Origin: a virus
Length of the DNA stretch: 33,962 bases
IMG/VR virus record: IMGVR_UViG_3300013104_000057
Span: 1 to 33,962 of that record
Reading direction: 5' to 3' (one strand)
Shown one piece after another: positions 22,154 to 29,742 of this stretch. Both the position numbers and the translations under genes were made by a program. How positions within the stretch are numbered: the first letter of the stretch is position 1; each line of letters starts with the position of its first letter. The notes beneath the pieces were generated by a model. The model had not been told where the DNA came from. It searched no databases and saw only the letters and a list, made by a program, of their open reading frames with translations.

Positions 22154-22593
22154 AGTCGAAGTTCCGCGGCACTCCAGAAGAACGGTTCTGGCGAAAGGTT
22201 CCCAAGGCGGCCACCGACCAATGCTGGGAGTGGGATGGGCGCCGCGACAAGGACGGCTATGGAACTCTGCGCGTCGGCCCAACGCAGGTCCGGGCTCACC
22301 GGTTCTCTTACGAACTGCACCACGGCCCAACCGAACTGCTAGTCCGGCACCGCTGCAACAATCCGCCGTGCGTCAACCCCGCTCACCTCGTGCCAGGCAC
22401 GCACGAGGACAACATGGCCGACCGCAAGGCTGCCGGGAACTACCCGGCCAAGACGCACTGCAAGCTGGGGCACCCCTACACGAAGGACAACACGTCCATC
22501 TCGCATGATGGGCGCCGTTACTGCCGCACCTGCCGGGCCCGGCGATCTCGCGAACAGCGCGAGCGTCGGGCAAGGATCCGGACCGCGTCATGA
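22150..22593 (+). CDS. HNH endonuclease
   Basis: Encodes 147 aa from GTG 22150, overlapping the methyltransferase stop by 4 bases. RAHRFSYELHHGP, then VRHRCNNPPCVNPAHLVPGTHEDNMADR is the HNH_3 fold with its metal Cys-Asn-Pro-x-H core. An N-terminal FWRKVPK...CWEWDG strand and C-terminal CKLGHPYTKDNTSISHDGRRYCRTC zinc element are typical of phage HNH enzymes of the homing or mobile type. It could be a free-standing homing nuclease, or supply the cleavage activity missing from the helicase-methylase. Confidence 0.88.
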   Translation: MKSKFRGTPEERFWRKVPKAATDQCWEWDGRRDKDGYGTLRVGPTQVRAHRFSYELHHGPTELLVRHRCNNPPCVNPAHLVPGTHEDNMADRKAAGNYPAKTHCKLGHPYTKDNTSISHDGRRYCRTCRARRSREQRERRARIRTAS

Positions 22594-22898
22594 GCTACGT
22601 GTACCGGGACCCAACGCGAGCACGACGGCGCCCGGTACACGAACAAAGCCGGGCGCGGGAGGAAGCGCCACCGTCCTATCCATCAGTCCTTCCTGAAGCA
22701 TCGCCGCCCAAACCTGCCCGAGAGGCATGGGGCGGCCGTCTCGGGCTTGAACTCGCAACCCTCGAAATCGAGGACTTCAACGAACGACGACGCGACATCG
22801 ACATCGGACGAGACCGACTCCAAGCAGCTGCCGACGAGATCCGCGAATACAACCGCACCCGCGGTTGGAAACCACCACCCAGGAGCACAAAGAAATGA
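22590..22898 (+). CDS. Hypothetical protein before the beta clamp
   Basis: Encodes 102 aa, ATG 22590. The first half is Pro/Arg-rich and probably unfolded (RDPTRARRRPVHEQSRAREEAPPSYP). The second is helical (LELATLEIEDFNERRRDIDIGRDRLQAAADEIREYNRTRGW). The layout suggests an adaptor. Overlaps HNH and clamp genes by 4 bases. Not recognised. Confidence 0.55.
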   Translation: MSYVYRDPTRARRRPVHEQSRAREEAPPSYPSVLPEASPPKPAREAWGGRLGLELATLEIEDFNERRRDIDIGRDRLQAAADEIREYNRTRGWKPPPRSTKK

Positions 22899-23977
22899 AG
22901 TTCACCATCACCGCCGACGCGCTTGCAGACGCCGCAGGATATGCCGCCAAGGCCATCAGCCCCCGCCCGCCCGTACCGGTCCTGTCCGGCCTCCTCATCG
23001 AGGCGCAGCAGGGCGGCCTTCGTATCTCCGGCTTCGACTATGAAAAGTCCGCCCGCACCCAGGTCGCAGCCGACGTCGAGACGCCCGGCAATGTCCTGCT
23101 GCAGGGCAAGATGTTCACGGACATCATCCGGAAGTTCGGCAAGAAGCCAGTCACCGTCGCAGTCGATGGGACCAAGGCCAAGCTCACGTCAGGGTCCGCA
23201 GTCTTCACCATGCACGCCATGCCCGTGGCCGAGTTCCCGCCCATGCCCGACCTCCCCGCCATCGCCGGGACAGTGGACGGTGACACCTTCGCCGCGGCCG
23301 TCAACCAGATCATCGGCGCAGCCTCCACCGACGATTCAGTTGCGATCCTCATGAATGTCCAGCTGGTCACCGAAGGCGACACGCTGACCCTTCGCTCGAC
23401 CGACCGGTACCGTCTGGCCGAAGTGGAGATCCCATGGAAGTCGGCCGGCGCCGACCTGCAGATGATCCTGCCGGCAACCTGGCTGCAAGCGACCGTGAAG
23501 ACCATGGCCGGGGAAGCATCGATCCTTGCATCAGACAACGTCGTAGGTATCCGCACCGGCAACCGGGCCACCACATCCAACGTCGTTGACGGCGACTACC
23601 CGAAGATCCGGGCACTGTTCCCAAGCTCGTTCGACACGGAAGTGACCGTTGACCGCGGCCAGCTCGCGGATGTCGTCGGCCGTGTCTCGCTCGTCGCCGA
23701 ACGACAGACCCCCATCATGATCACAACGGCGGATGGACTGCTGACGGTCGACGCCGGGACCGGCGAGGACGCTCAGGGCAGCGAGAGTCTCCCCTGCTCC
23801 GTCACCGCCGCAGACGTCACGGTGGCCGTCAACCCGGCTTACCTCGCATGGTCACTCGCGGTGAGTCCTGCCGCTGAGGTCACTCTCGGCTTCCAAGAGA
23901 ACCTCGCCAAGCCCGTCCACCTCGGCGGCGCCGAGGGCCTCCGCCACCTCATCATGCCGGTAAGGCTCCCCAAGTGA
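22895..23977 (+). CDS. dnaN: DNA polymerase III beta sliding clamp
   Basis: Encodes 360 aa from ATG 22895 (AGGAG upstream), close to the usual length for the clamp. Three repeated domains are readable: MKFTITADALADAAGYAAKAIS and VLSGLLIEAQQGGLRISGFDYE (1), GDTFAAAVNQIIGAASTDDS with LTLRSTDRYRLAEVEI (2) and VDRGQLADVVGRVSLVAERQTP, ending in the conserved clamp terminus IMPVRLPK (3). A phage-coded clamp with no polymerase in view suggests it captures the host replicase or a polymerase coded elsewhere in the phage. Confidence 0.94.
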   Translation: MKFTITADALADAAGYAAKAISPRPPVPVLSGLLIEAQQGGLRISGFDYEKSARTQVAADVETPGNVLLQGKMFTDIIRKFGKKPVTVAVDGTKAKLTSGSAVFTMHAMPVAEFPPMPDLPAIAGTVDGDTFAAAVNQIIGAASTDDSVAILMNVQLVTEGDTLTLRSTDRYRLAEVEIPWKSAGADLQMILPATWLQATVKTMAGEASILASDNVVGIRTGNRATTSNVVDGDYPKIRALFPSSFDTEVTVDRGQLADVVGRVSLVAERQTPIMITTADGLLTVDAGTGEDAQGSESLPCSVTAADVTVAVNPAYLAWSLAVSPAAEVTLGFQENLAKPVHLGGAEGLRHLIMPVRLPK

Positions 23978-24411
23978 GCGGCACCCAAGAACATGCCGGG
24001 CAGGAAATGCTGCCCGGCGAGCGGCCGGAACCAGTCCTTACCTGCAACCACATCATCGAACGCGAGATCAAGGACGCCTTCACCCAGTGGGAACTGTGGA
24101 CGCATTACGCCCACGAACACCGGAAGGAGTTCGAGGTCGGTGACAAGTCGGACGCTGCCATGGCCGGCATGTACCGGTACCTCATGCACCTGCAGGCCTA
24201 CATCGGCGCCGCTGTAACCGTGGACCTGCTCCACACCATCCAAGGCATGGCGCCTGGTCTCGCCGACGGCATCGCCCGGCAGTTCGACTGGACCCACGAC
24301 TCCGGCGAATCCGGCGAACTGCTATGGGACTGGGCAACCGAACGCGGGCTTGACCCTGAAGAACTCATTGAAGCCGCGAAAGCGGAAATCTCCAAGAAAG
24401 AAGCGTCATGA
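23974..24411 (+). CDS. Hypothetical helical protein
   Basis: Encodes 145 aa from GTG 23974, overlapping the clamp stop. Mainly helical and acidic: IIEREIKDAFTQWELWTHYAHEHRKEFEVG, then KSDAAMAGMYRYLMHLQAYIGAAVTVDLL and GLDPEELIEAAKAEISKKE. No enzyme motif is seen. Its coupling to the clamp and the C5 methyltransferase hints at a replication-linked role only by position. Confidence 0.55.
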   Translation: MSGTQEHAGQEMLPGERPEPVLTCNHIIEREIKDAFTQWELWTHYAHEHRKEFEVGDKSDAAMAGMYRYLMHLQAYIGAAVTVDLLHTIQGMAPGLADGIARQFDWTHDSGESGELLWDWATERGLDPEELIEAAKAEISKKEAS

Positions 24412-25955
24412 GCCTATCCCTTACCGACATGTTCTGTGGCGCCGGCGGATCATCGACTGGCGCCACAATGGTTCCGGGTATCGAAGTCCGCACTGCGATG
24501 AACCACTGGGCCCGTGCGATCGAGACGCACAACACGAACCACCCCAACACCACGCACGTCCAGGCTGATATCTCGCAGACGGACCCGCGGTACGTGGCCA
24601 ACTCCGACATCCTCTGGGCATCGCCCGAGTGCACCAACCACTCGGTAGCCAAAGGGCGGAAGCGCATCACCAACCAGCCGGACCTGTTCGGCGAATCCAT
24701 CGCCGACGAGGCCGCCGACCGGTCCCGCGCCACCATGTGGGACGTCCCCCGGTTCGCCGAGCACCACGACTACCGGCTCATCATCACAGAGAACGTCGTG
24801 GACGCCGCACGGTGGGTGATGTTCGACGCCTGGCTGATGGCCATGAAGTCCCTCGGCTATGAGCACCACATCGTCTACATGAACTCCATGCACGCACAGC
24901 TCGGCGGCCTGCCCGCGCCGCAGTCCCGCGACCGCATGTACGTCGTCTTCTGGAAGAAGGGCAACCGCCGCCCCGACTTCGACAAGCTCCGCCCGCAGGC
25001 ATACTGCCCCGGCTGCGACAAGATGGTCACCGCCATGCAGGTCTTCAAGAAGTCCGAACGATGGGGCAGGTACAAGGCGCAGTACCGCTGGCGCTGCCCG
25101 AACACGGCATGCAAGAACCAGATCATCGAACCCGGATGGCTGCCCGCAGCGGCCGCCATCGACTGGTCACTGAAGGGGGAACGCATCGGCGACCGGTCCA
25201 AGCCCCTCGCTGACAAGACCATGGCCAGGATCCGCGCCGGACTCGAGAAGTACGGCCGCCAGCCGGTGGCCATCGACGCTGTCCGCGGCGCGCAGATCCT
25301 TTCGGCTGTCCGATCGGAGACTTTCCAGACGCAGACCACCAGCTACACCCGCGGCCTGCTCGTCCCCGTCGAAGGACGGCTGGGAAAGGAAGCCGCGCTG
25401 GCGGAACATGTCATGCGGACCCAGACCACCCGCAATGAAACCGCGCTGCTGGTGCCAGCTGGGGGAACGTGGAACGACGATGCCCGCCCCTCCACCGACC
25501 CGCTCCGTGCGCTCACCACCCGCGACGCTAATGCCCTCGTAGCCACTCCTGGGCACCACATGCTCATGGAGTACTACGGCAACGGCGGCATGCGGCACGT
25601 ATCAGATGCAATCCCGACCATCCCCACAGTGGACAGGTTCGCCATGATCACGTCCATGCGCGGCACCAGCAAGGAACACCTCAACGCCGCATCCAAGCCC
25701 ATCACGGAAGCCCTCGGCACCATCAGCGCCGGCGGCAACCACCACGGCCTGACCGAATGGACCGTCGCCGACATCGACGAGTGCTACTTCCGCATGCTGG
25801 AGCCCTACGAGATCAGCGCAGGCATGGCCTTCCCGAAGGACTACATCATGACCGGGAACAAGCGCGAGCAGGTCAAGCAGGCGGGCAACGCCGTATGCCC
25901 GCCAAACGCCCGCGACCTGATCACCGTCGGCGCCGAATCCCTGCAATCGTTCTGA
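24408..25955 (+). CDS. C5-cytosine DNA methyltransferase with zinc-ribbon insert
   Basis: Encodes 515 aa. Motif I DMFCGAGGSS (7-16); motif IV ASPECTN with catalytic C75, where Glu replaces the usual second Pro; motif VI ENV (128-130); motif VIII QSRDRMYVV (172-180); motif X QAGNAVCPP near the C-terminus. Between VIII and X lies C200-P-G-C203 with C230-P-N-T-A-C235, a zinc ribbon within the target-recognition region. Phages use such enzymes to hide from host restriction. NHSVAKGRKR after motif IV is another family variant. No matching restriction enzyme is adjacent. Confidence 0.9.
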   Translation: MSLSLTDMFCGAGGSSTGATMVPGIEVRTAMNHWARAIETHNTNHPNTTHVQADISQTDPRYVANSDILWASPECTNHSVAKGRKRITNQPDLFGESIADEAADRSRATMWDVPRFAEHHDYRLIITENVVDAARWVMFDAWLMAMKSLGYEHHIVYMNSMHAQLGGLPAPQSRDRMYVVFWKKGNRRPDFDKLRPQAYCPGCDKMVTAMQVFKKSERWGRYKAQYRWRCPNTACKNQIIEPGWLPAAAAIDWSLKGERIGDRSKPLADKTMARIRAGLEKYGRQPVAIDAVRGAQILSAVRSETFQTQTTSYTRGLLVPVEGRLGKEAALAEHVMRTQTTRNETALLVPAGGTWNDDARPSTDPLRALTTRDANALVATPGHHMLMEYYGNGGMRHVSDAIPTIPTVDRFAMITSMRGTSKEHLNAASKPITEALGTISAGGNHHGLTEWTVADIDECYFRMLEPYEISAGMAFPKDYIMTGNKREQVKQAGNAVCPPNARDLITVGAESLQSF

Positions 25956-25970
25956 CCCGAAAGGAGAGCC

Positions 25971-26405
25971 ATGGAGCCGGAAGATAAAGACCGGCGACTG
26001 TGGGCCAAGATCGACGTCGACTACTTCGACAACGCGAAGATCGACACTCTCTCCGACTCCGCCCAACTCCTGCACCTCGGACTCATCTTGAAGGCCAAGA
26101 AGCAGGGGAAGGGCGGAGTCATGTCGGCCAGGACGTGCAAGGCCCGCGGCGACGGGCCCTTGAAGGAGCTTGTAGATGGCGGTCTGATTCACAAGGTAGA
26201 CGCCCGCACCTACCAGCTGCACGACTACGGGAAACACCAGACAGACACCGCCGAGTTGTCGGAAAAGCGAGCGAAGGTCGGCCGTCGCGGCGCCCACGTT
26301 ACCAACCACGAAAAACGCCGGGTCTACGTCGAAGCCTGCGAGCACTGCCAGCAAGCGGCCGTGGACGGTGAAAGTGGGCTGAAACATGCGGAACTTGGGG
26401 CATGA
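25971..26405 (+). CDS. Replication-initiator-like protein (short)
   Basis: Encodes 144 aa, AAAGGAGAG before ATG 25971. The opening RLWAKIDVDYFDNAKIDTLSDSAQLLHLGLILKAKKQ matches the N-terminal winged-helix module of phage replisome organisers/DnaD-like proteins in actinophages. GLIHKVDARTYQLHDYGKHQT is the end of that module. A C-terminal CEHCQQA pair follows. It is shorter than many relatives, which carry a second domain. The gene lies immediately before the iteron array at 26422-26495, as expected for an initiator and its origin. Confidence 0.65.
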   Translation: MEPEDKDRRLWAKIDVDYFDNAKIDTLSDSAQLLHLGLILKAKKQGKGGVMSARTCKARGDGPLKELVDGGLIHKVDARTYQLHDYGKHQTDTAELSEKRAKVGRRGAHVTNHEKRRVYVEACEHCQQAAVDGESGLKHAELGA

Positions 26406-26421
26406 ATCGCCCAGTCCCGCG

Positions 26422-26600
26422 AGCGGCAAAAGCGGCAAACTGAGCGGCAATTGCCGCCAATTAGCCGCGGCAAAAGCCCGGCAACAGAGCGGCAGAGTTA
26501 AGAGTACCTACTTACGTAGGTAGCTCATCTCACCTTTATCAGTGGTTAAGAAAGAAGAGATTGAGACTTTTCAATCAATCGTCACCTAAGTAACGCGCAA
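26422..26600. other. ori: Candidate replication origin: iterons plus AT-rich stretch
   Basis: A 229-base gap after the initiator-like gene. AGCGGCAA-type units begin at 26422, 26431, 26443, 26466 (as CGCGGCAA), 26477 (degenerate) and 26488. The last steps are 23, 11 and 11 bases, matching helical turns. An inverted unit at 26451 makes the palindrome GCGGCAATTGCCGC (26444-26457). From 26496 the sequence turns AT-rich (agttaagagt, then ttgagacttttcaatcaatc) with an inverted repeat TACCTAC/GTAGGTA at 26505-26522. This is the layout of iteron origins with a melting region. Confidence 0.7.
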
Positions 26601-26634
26601 GACCGGGACGGCTGATTGATGGAAGGAAATCCCC

Positions 26635-27006
26635 ATGATGACGGAAAGCCAGGCCAAGGCGCTGGCCACCATGCTCCACGAGATCAGACCAAGGTGGAGC
26701 GCACCGTCGATGATGAAAGTCCTTGAACGGAACGCCAAGCATCCGGCGTCGTTCTCGGACACTGCACTAGCTGCCATCACCGCGGCCAGGGACCCTGCGG
26801 TGGAGACGCCCGGGTGCATCTTCACGGACCCAAGGTTCTGGCCCGAGGCAGCCAAGGGCCACCTGCCGAAGCCCACGCCTTGCCCTGACCATATCGGGGA
26901 AGCCGCCCACAACTGCCGATGCTGCAAAGCCGACGTCAAAGCCGGCATCCGCCCAGCCGAGATGATCGGCAAACACCACGAACCAGAAAGCGACAATGAG
27001 GACTAA
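26635..27006 (+). CDS. Zinc-motif actinophage protein
   Basis: Encodes 123 aa from ATG 26635 (a second ATG follows directly), AAGGAAA upstream. Helical N-terminal part (TESQAKALATMLHEIRPRWSAPSMMKVLERN) and C-terminal site C-P-D-H with N-C-R-C-C (about 94-112, PCPDHIGEAAHNCRCC) resembling C/H clusters common in phages of actinobacteria. First gene after the origin region. The N-terminal part may sense DNA near the origin. Function unknown. Confidence 0.6.
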   Translation: MMTESQAKALATMLHEIRPRWSAPSMMKVLERNAKHPASFSDTALAAITAARDPAVETPGCIFTDPRFWPEAAKGHLPKPTPCPDHIGEAAHNCRCCKADVKAGIRPAEMIGKHHEPESDNED

Positions 27007-27361
27007 GCCTTGGGCCAAGGGCCATAACCCGAGCGTCCGGCCTCTAGGGTGCAACGGCAAGCCCGGATATTCCGGGCGGAACCTGCACATCCGGCGCGGC
27101 GAACCCGTCTGCGGTAAGTGCAAGGCCGCCGTGAATCACGCCGACCGGGAACGGCGGCGCGGTCAAACCTACGGGCGCCCACCCGAACCATGCGGCACCC
27201 GGTCCGCAGCCGAGCGCCACCGAGTCAGAGGCGAACCACTCGACTTCGCATGCAAACTCGCCGAAGCCAAGTACCACGCCGACCTACGAGCAAAAACCAT
27301 TGAGGCCGTCCCAACCGGGGCGGCCTCTTCCATTCCCACCGACAAGGACCAAGCAGCATGA
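26996..27361 (+). CDS. Protein with two tandem Cys-containing modules and embedded terminator
   Basis: Encodes 121 aa, ATG 26996. Two similar modules are visible: GCNGKPGYSGRNLHIRRGEPVCGKCKAAVNHADRERRRG and the later PCGTRSAAERHRVRGEPLDFACKLAEAKYHADLRA. Both follow the pattern C-G-x-x-(A/S)-x-x-R-H-x-R-x-GE-x-x-x-x-C, used in many actinophage proteins and thought to bind nucleic acid. The final 60 bases hold a hairpin (27302-27327) before the stop, which overlaps the next gene's ATG. Confidence 0.6.
   Translation: MRTKPWAKGHNPSVRPLGCNGKPGYSGRNLHIRRGEPVCGKCKAAVNHADRERRRGQTYGRPPEPCGTRSAAERHRVRGEPLDFACKLAEAKYHADLRAKTIEAVPTGAASSIPTDKDQAA
27302..27327 (+). terminator. Intragenic hairpin before the MazG-like gene
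   Basis: GAGGCCG (27302-27308) pairs with CGGCCTC (27321-27327), with an inner T-G pair and CCC/GGG, loop AACC. It is followed by TTCCATTCCC, only weakly T-rich. Same position class as the elements at 14083 and 19584. Confidence 0.55.
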
Positions 27362-27852
27362 CCACCACCGACCAGACCAGTCACGTCCTCACCGACCTGC
27401 AGCAGCGCATCTTCGACATCAACGAGTCGAAGGGCTTCCACCTCGACCGGCCGAAGCCCATGCGTCCCGGATCGACGCTGACCGGCATCGCCGAACGCAA
27501 CCAGCGCCTCGCGAACTGGCAGGGCAACAAGCTCATGCTTATCGTCTCCGAAGTCGCCGAAGCCCAGGACGAGATCCGCAACGGCCACTTAGCCAACGAA
27601 ACCTACTACCCGGATCCGCAGCTGCCGAGTTCGCTCGTGGCAGAGGTTGGCGTGCAACGGGCCCGGGAACTAGTGGCGGAACGGGCAGACGGACTGCCGA
27701 AGAAACCCGAAGGCGTGCCGTCCGAGATCGCCGACGTCGTCATCCGATGCTTCGACTTCGCTGCCACCGAAGGGTTCGACCTCGGCGCCATCATCCTCGA
27801 GAAGATCGCCTACAACGAGACCCGCCCGTTCAAGCATGGGAAGAGCTTCTGA
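27358..27852 (+). CDS. MazG-like nucleotide pyrophosphohydrolase
   Basis: Encodes 164 aa, AAGGACC upstream of ATG 27358. The metal motifs are EVAEAQDEIR (E-x-x-E, about 64-73) and EIADVVIRCFDF (E-x-x-D, about 122-133), followed by KIAYNETRPFKHGKSF, the ending seen in phage MazG-like proteins. The family hydrolyses nucleoside triphosphates or alarmones, which can keep the host from stress shut-down or balance the nucleotide pool. It overlaps the next gene by one base. Confidence 0.82.
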   Translation: MTTTDQTSHVLTDLQQRIFDINESKGFHLDRPKPMRPGSTLTGIAERNQRLANWQGNKLMLIVSEVAEAQDEIRNGHLANETYYPDPQLPSSLVAEVGVQRARELVAERADGLPKKPEGVPSEIADVVIRCFDFAATEGFDLGAIILEKIAYNETRPFKHGKSF

Positions 27853-28268
27853 TGGCGAGCGCGTCGCGTTGGAAGCGCATCCCTGCATTCGCACGCAAGC
27901 ACCAGCTCGCATGCTTCGGGAAGCGACTCGACCCCGAGTCCTACACGCCAGGGCATGAGCTGTCCGACGAGATCAGCAAAGCCGACGTCATCACCTCGCA
28001 AGTGCGAGGCGAAGGGACGCACCGGCCCATCATCGACATCGACTTCCCCGCCGCGCTGCTCCCGTCCAGCACGGCCGGCCACTTCCATCTGTATCTCGAC
28101 AAAGAGATCACGTGGGACGCCTACGAGGAACTACTCAAAGCCCTCGGCCGGGCGGGCATCCTCGAATCCGGATACGTGGCCGCCAGCATCGCCCGCGAAT
28201 ACACCTCAGTGCGACTCCCTTGGATCAAGAAGAAAACCCCGACTGCCGCGAAGGAGGCCCAGCTATGA
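27852..28268 (+). CDS. Conserved actinophage hypothetical protein
   Basis: Encodes 138 aa. The stretch HRPIIDIDFPAALLPSSTAGHFHLYLD, then ITWDAYEELLKALGRAGILESGYVAASIAREYTSVRLPWIKK fits a family I have seen in actinophages: a strand with D-x-D, a G-H-x-H-L-Y pair, a helix and RLPW end. No enzyme activity is established to my knowledge; the conserved Asp and His might bind metal. Lies between MazG-like and DUF3310 genes, both nucleotide-linked. Confidence 0.65.
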   Translation: MASASRWKRIPAFARKHQLACFGKRLDPESYTPGHELSDEISKADVITSQVRGEGTHRPIIDIDFPAALLPSSTAGHFHLYLDKEITWDAYEELLKALGRAGILESGYVAASIAREYTSVRLPWIKKKTPTAAKEAQL

Positions 28269-28504
28269 CCGAAGCAGTAAACCATCCCGCGCACTACGGC
28301 GGCGAGGACGACCCGTACGAGGCAATCAAGGTAATCGAGGCATGGGGCCTCGGCTTTCACCTCGGCAACACCGTCAAGTACGTCAGCCGGGCCGGTAAGA
28401 AATCCGGGCAGTCACTACTGCAAGACCTCAAGAAAGCCCGCTGGTACATCGACCGGCTCATCCAGAAGATCGAAAAAGGAGAATCAACGTGGGACGCGAA
28501 CTGA
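28265..28504 (+). CDS. DUF3310 protein
   Basis: Encodes 79 aa. NHPAHYGGEDDPYEAIKVIEAWGLGFHLGNTVKYVSRAGKK followed by LLQDLKKARWYIDRLI is the full DUF3310 pattern. The family is common in phages and sometimes labelled nucleotide kinase, a label with little evidence. It likely binds a nucleotide or a host enzyme. It overlaps the next gene by 16 bases. Confidence 0.88.
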   Translation: MTEAVNHPAHYGGEDDPYEAIKVIEAWGLGFHLGNTVKYVSRAGKKSGQSLLQDLKKARWYIDRLIQKIEKGESTWDAN

Positions 28505-29391
28505 AGAGGGTTCCCCTCGACTTCGAATGGCCGATCGACAAGACATGGTGGGGCTACTTCCTGCCAGAGTCGCTGCACGAGGTCCGGTGCACGGAATGCG
28601 ATGGCGGCGGATACTCCAAGGAGGCCAAGCGCTTGCAGGACCGGTGGTACGGGTACGTTCCGTTCGACCCACGAGAGACCGGCTCCCAGTTCCTCCAAGC
28701 CTCAACTCCTGAAGTCCGGGCTTTCGCCGAGCGCAACGTGGCCAGCGCGCCAAGCTACTACCGATCGGGCGAAGACGCGATCGTTGAGGAAGCCCAACGC
28801 CTCGCCAACCACTGGAACGGCTCGTGGAGTCACCACCTCGCGCAGGAGGACGTTGAAGCACTGGTCGCTGACGGCCGACTCATGGACTTCACCCACACCT
28901 GGTCCAGGGAGGACGGCTGGCAGCCAAAGGACCCGGCTCCGCACGTAACGGCAGAGGAAGTCAACAAGTGGTCACTCCACGGCATGGGGCACGACAGCAT
29001 CAACGCGGCGGTCGTCATTAGAGCGCACTGCGAACGTGAGGGCCTGCCGCTCCTGTGCAGCAACTGCGGCGGCCATGGAAGTACCGAAGCCCACCCTGGC
29101 CAGCGGCAAGCAGCAGACGCGTGGACGCGACAGGAACCGCCAACTGGCGAGGGGTGGCAGGTCTGGGAGACCGTCAGCGAGGGGTCACCCATCACACCGG
29201 TCTTCGCCACAGCTGAAGGCCTCATCGATCACCTCGTAACGGTCGGCGCCTGGAACAAACGCTGGAGCCGCGAGTCAGCAGAAGCCTTCGTGAAGGGGTC
29301 CGGATGGGCACCAACCGGAGCCGTCATCGGCGGCAAGCACCACACCCCGGAGGACATGCCCGCAGACCTGGCGAAGCTGGAGGCCGAATAG
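28489..29391 (+). CDS. Large hypothetical protein with two zinc elements
   Basis: Encodes 300 aa from GTG 28489 (AAAGGAG upstream). CTECDGGGYSKEAKRL near 35-50 and LLCSNCGGHGSTEA near 185-205 look like DnaJ-type zinc repeats (C-x-x-C-x-G-x-G). Between them is SHHLAQEDVEALVADGRLMDFTHTW and WSLHGMGHDSINAAVVIRAHCEREG. The C-terminal part (GWQVWETVSEGSPITPVFATAEGLIDHL) is a smaller alpha/beta unit. This layout recurs in actinophage genomes. No known function. Confidence 0.65.
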   Translation: MGRELKRVPLDFEWPIDKTWWGYFLPESLHEVRCTECDGGGYSKEAKRLQDRWYGYVPFDPRETGSQFLQASTPEVRAFAERNVASAPSYYRSGEDAIVEEAQRLANHWNGSWSHHLAQEDVEALVADGRLMDFTHTWSREDGWQPKDPAPHVTAEEVNKWSLHGMGHDSINAAVVIRAHCEREGLPLLCSNCGGHGSTEAHPGQRQAADAWTRQEPPTGEGWQVWETVSEGSPITPVFATAEGLIDHLVTVGAWNKRWSRESAEAFVKGSGWAPTGAVIGGKHHTPEDMPADLAKLEAE

Positions 29392-29651
29392 TGAACCCGG
29401 ACTGCCGAGACGGCAAACACGACTCATGCTCCGGCGACGGCTGGGACAGTCGCCTCGACCAACCAGCGCCCTGCCCGTGCGCCTGTCGCGACCTACAGCC
29501 AGACCAGTGCAATGGCGCCGAAGAATGCGATGCCCCATGGCACTACCACGGCTGCTACAGCGACGCCGGCGCCTGCGACCGGCCTGAAGAACACACCATC
29601 GCGGCATCATCACCGCGACAACGACTCATAGGAGATCCGCGAGATGCCTAA
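29391..29651 (+). CDS. Cys-rich small protein
   Basis: Encodes 86 aa from GTG 29391, sharing one base with the previous stop. Nine Cys lie in the first 62 residues (PDCRDGKHDSCSG, APCPCACRDL, DQCNGAEECDAPWHYHGC, GACDRP), with several His. It likely binds more than one zinc. Similar C-x-x-x-x-H-x-x-C small proteins occur in actinophages. Unknown role. Confidence 0.6.
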   Translation: MNPDCRDGKHDSCSGDGWDSRLDQPAPCPCACRDLQPDQCNGAEECDAPWHYHGCYSDAGACDRPEEHTIAASSPRQRLIGDPRDA

Positions 29652-29742
29652 CCCGTTCCGCACCCCGAAGCCATCCAAACCGATCGCGCAGTGCACCTGC
29701 GCCGGGTGCAAGCCCGCCGAACCTGAAGCTGCCACGTCATGA
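29644..29742 (+). CDS. 32-residue peptide with C-x-C-x-x-C
   Basis: ATG 29644 follows GGAG and overlaps the previous stop; TGA 29740 overlaps RusA's ATG. It reads PNPFRTPKPSKPIAQCTCAGC and a Pro/Glu-rich tail. The three Cys suit one metal or redox site with a partner. The overlaps support expression. Confidence 0.45.
   Translation: MPNPFRTPKPSKPIAQCTCAGCKPAEPEAATS

Noticed and set aside
26422-26495. CRISPR-like array
   Set aside because: Units are only 8-9 bases with 9-12 base steps, with no spacers of even length; they are iterons.
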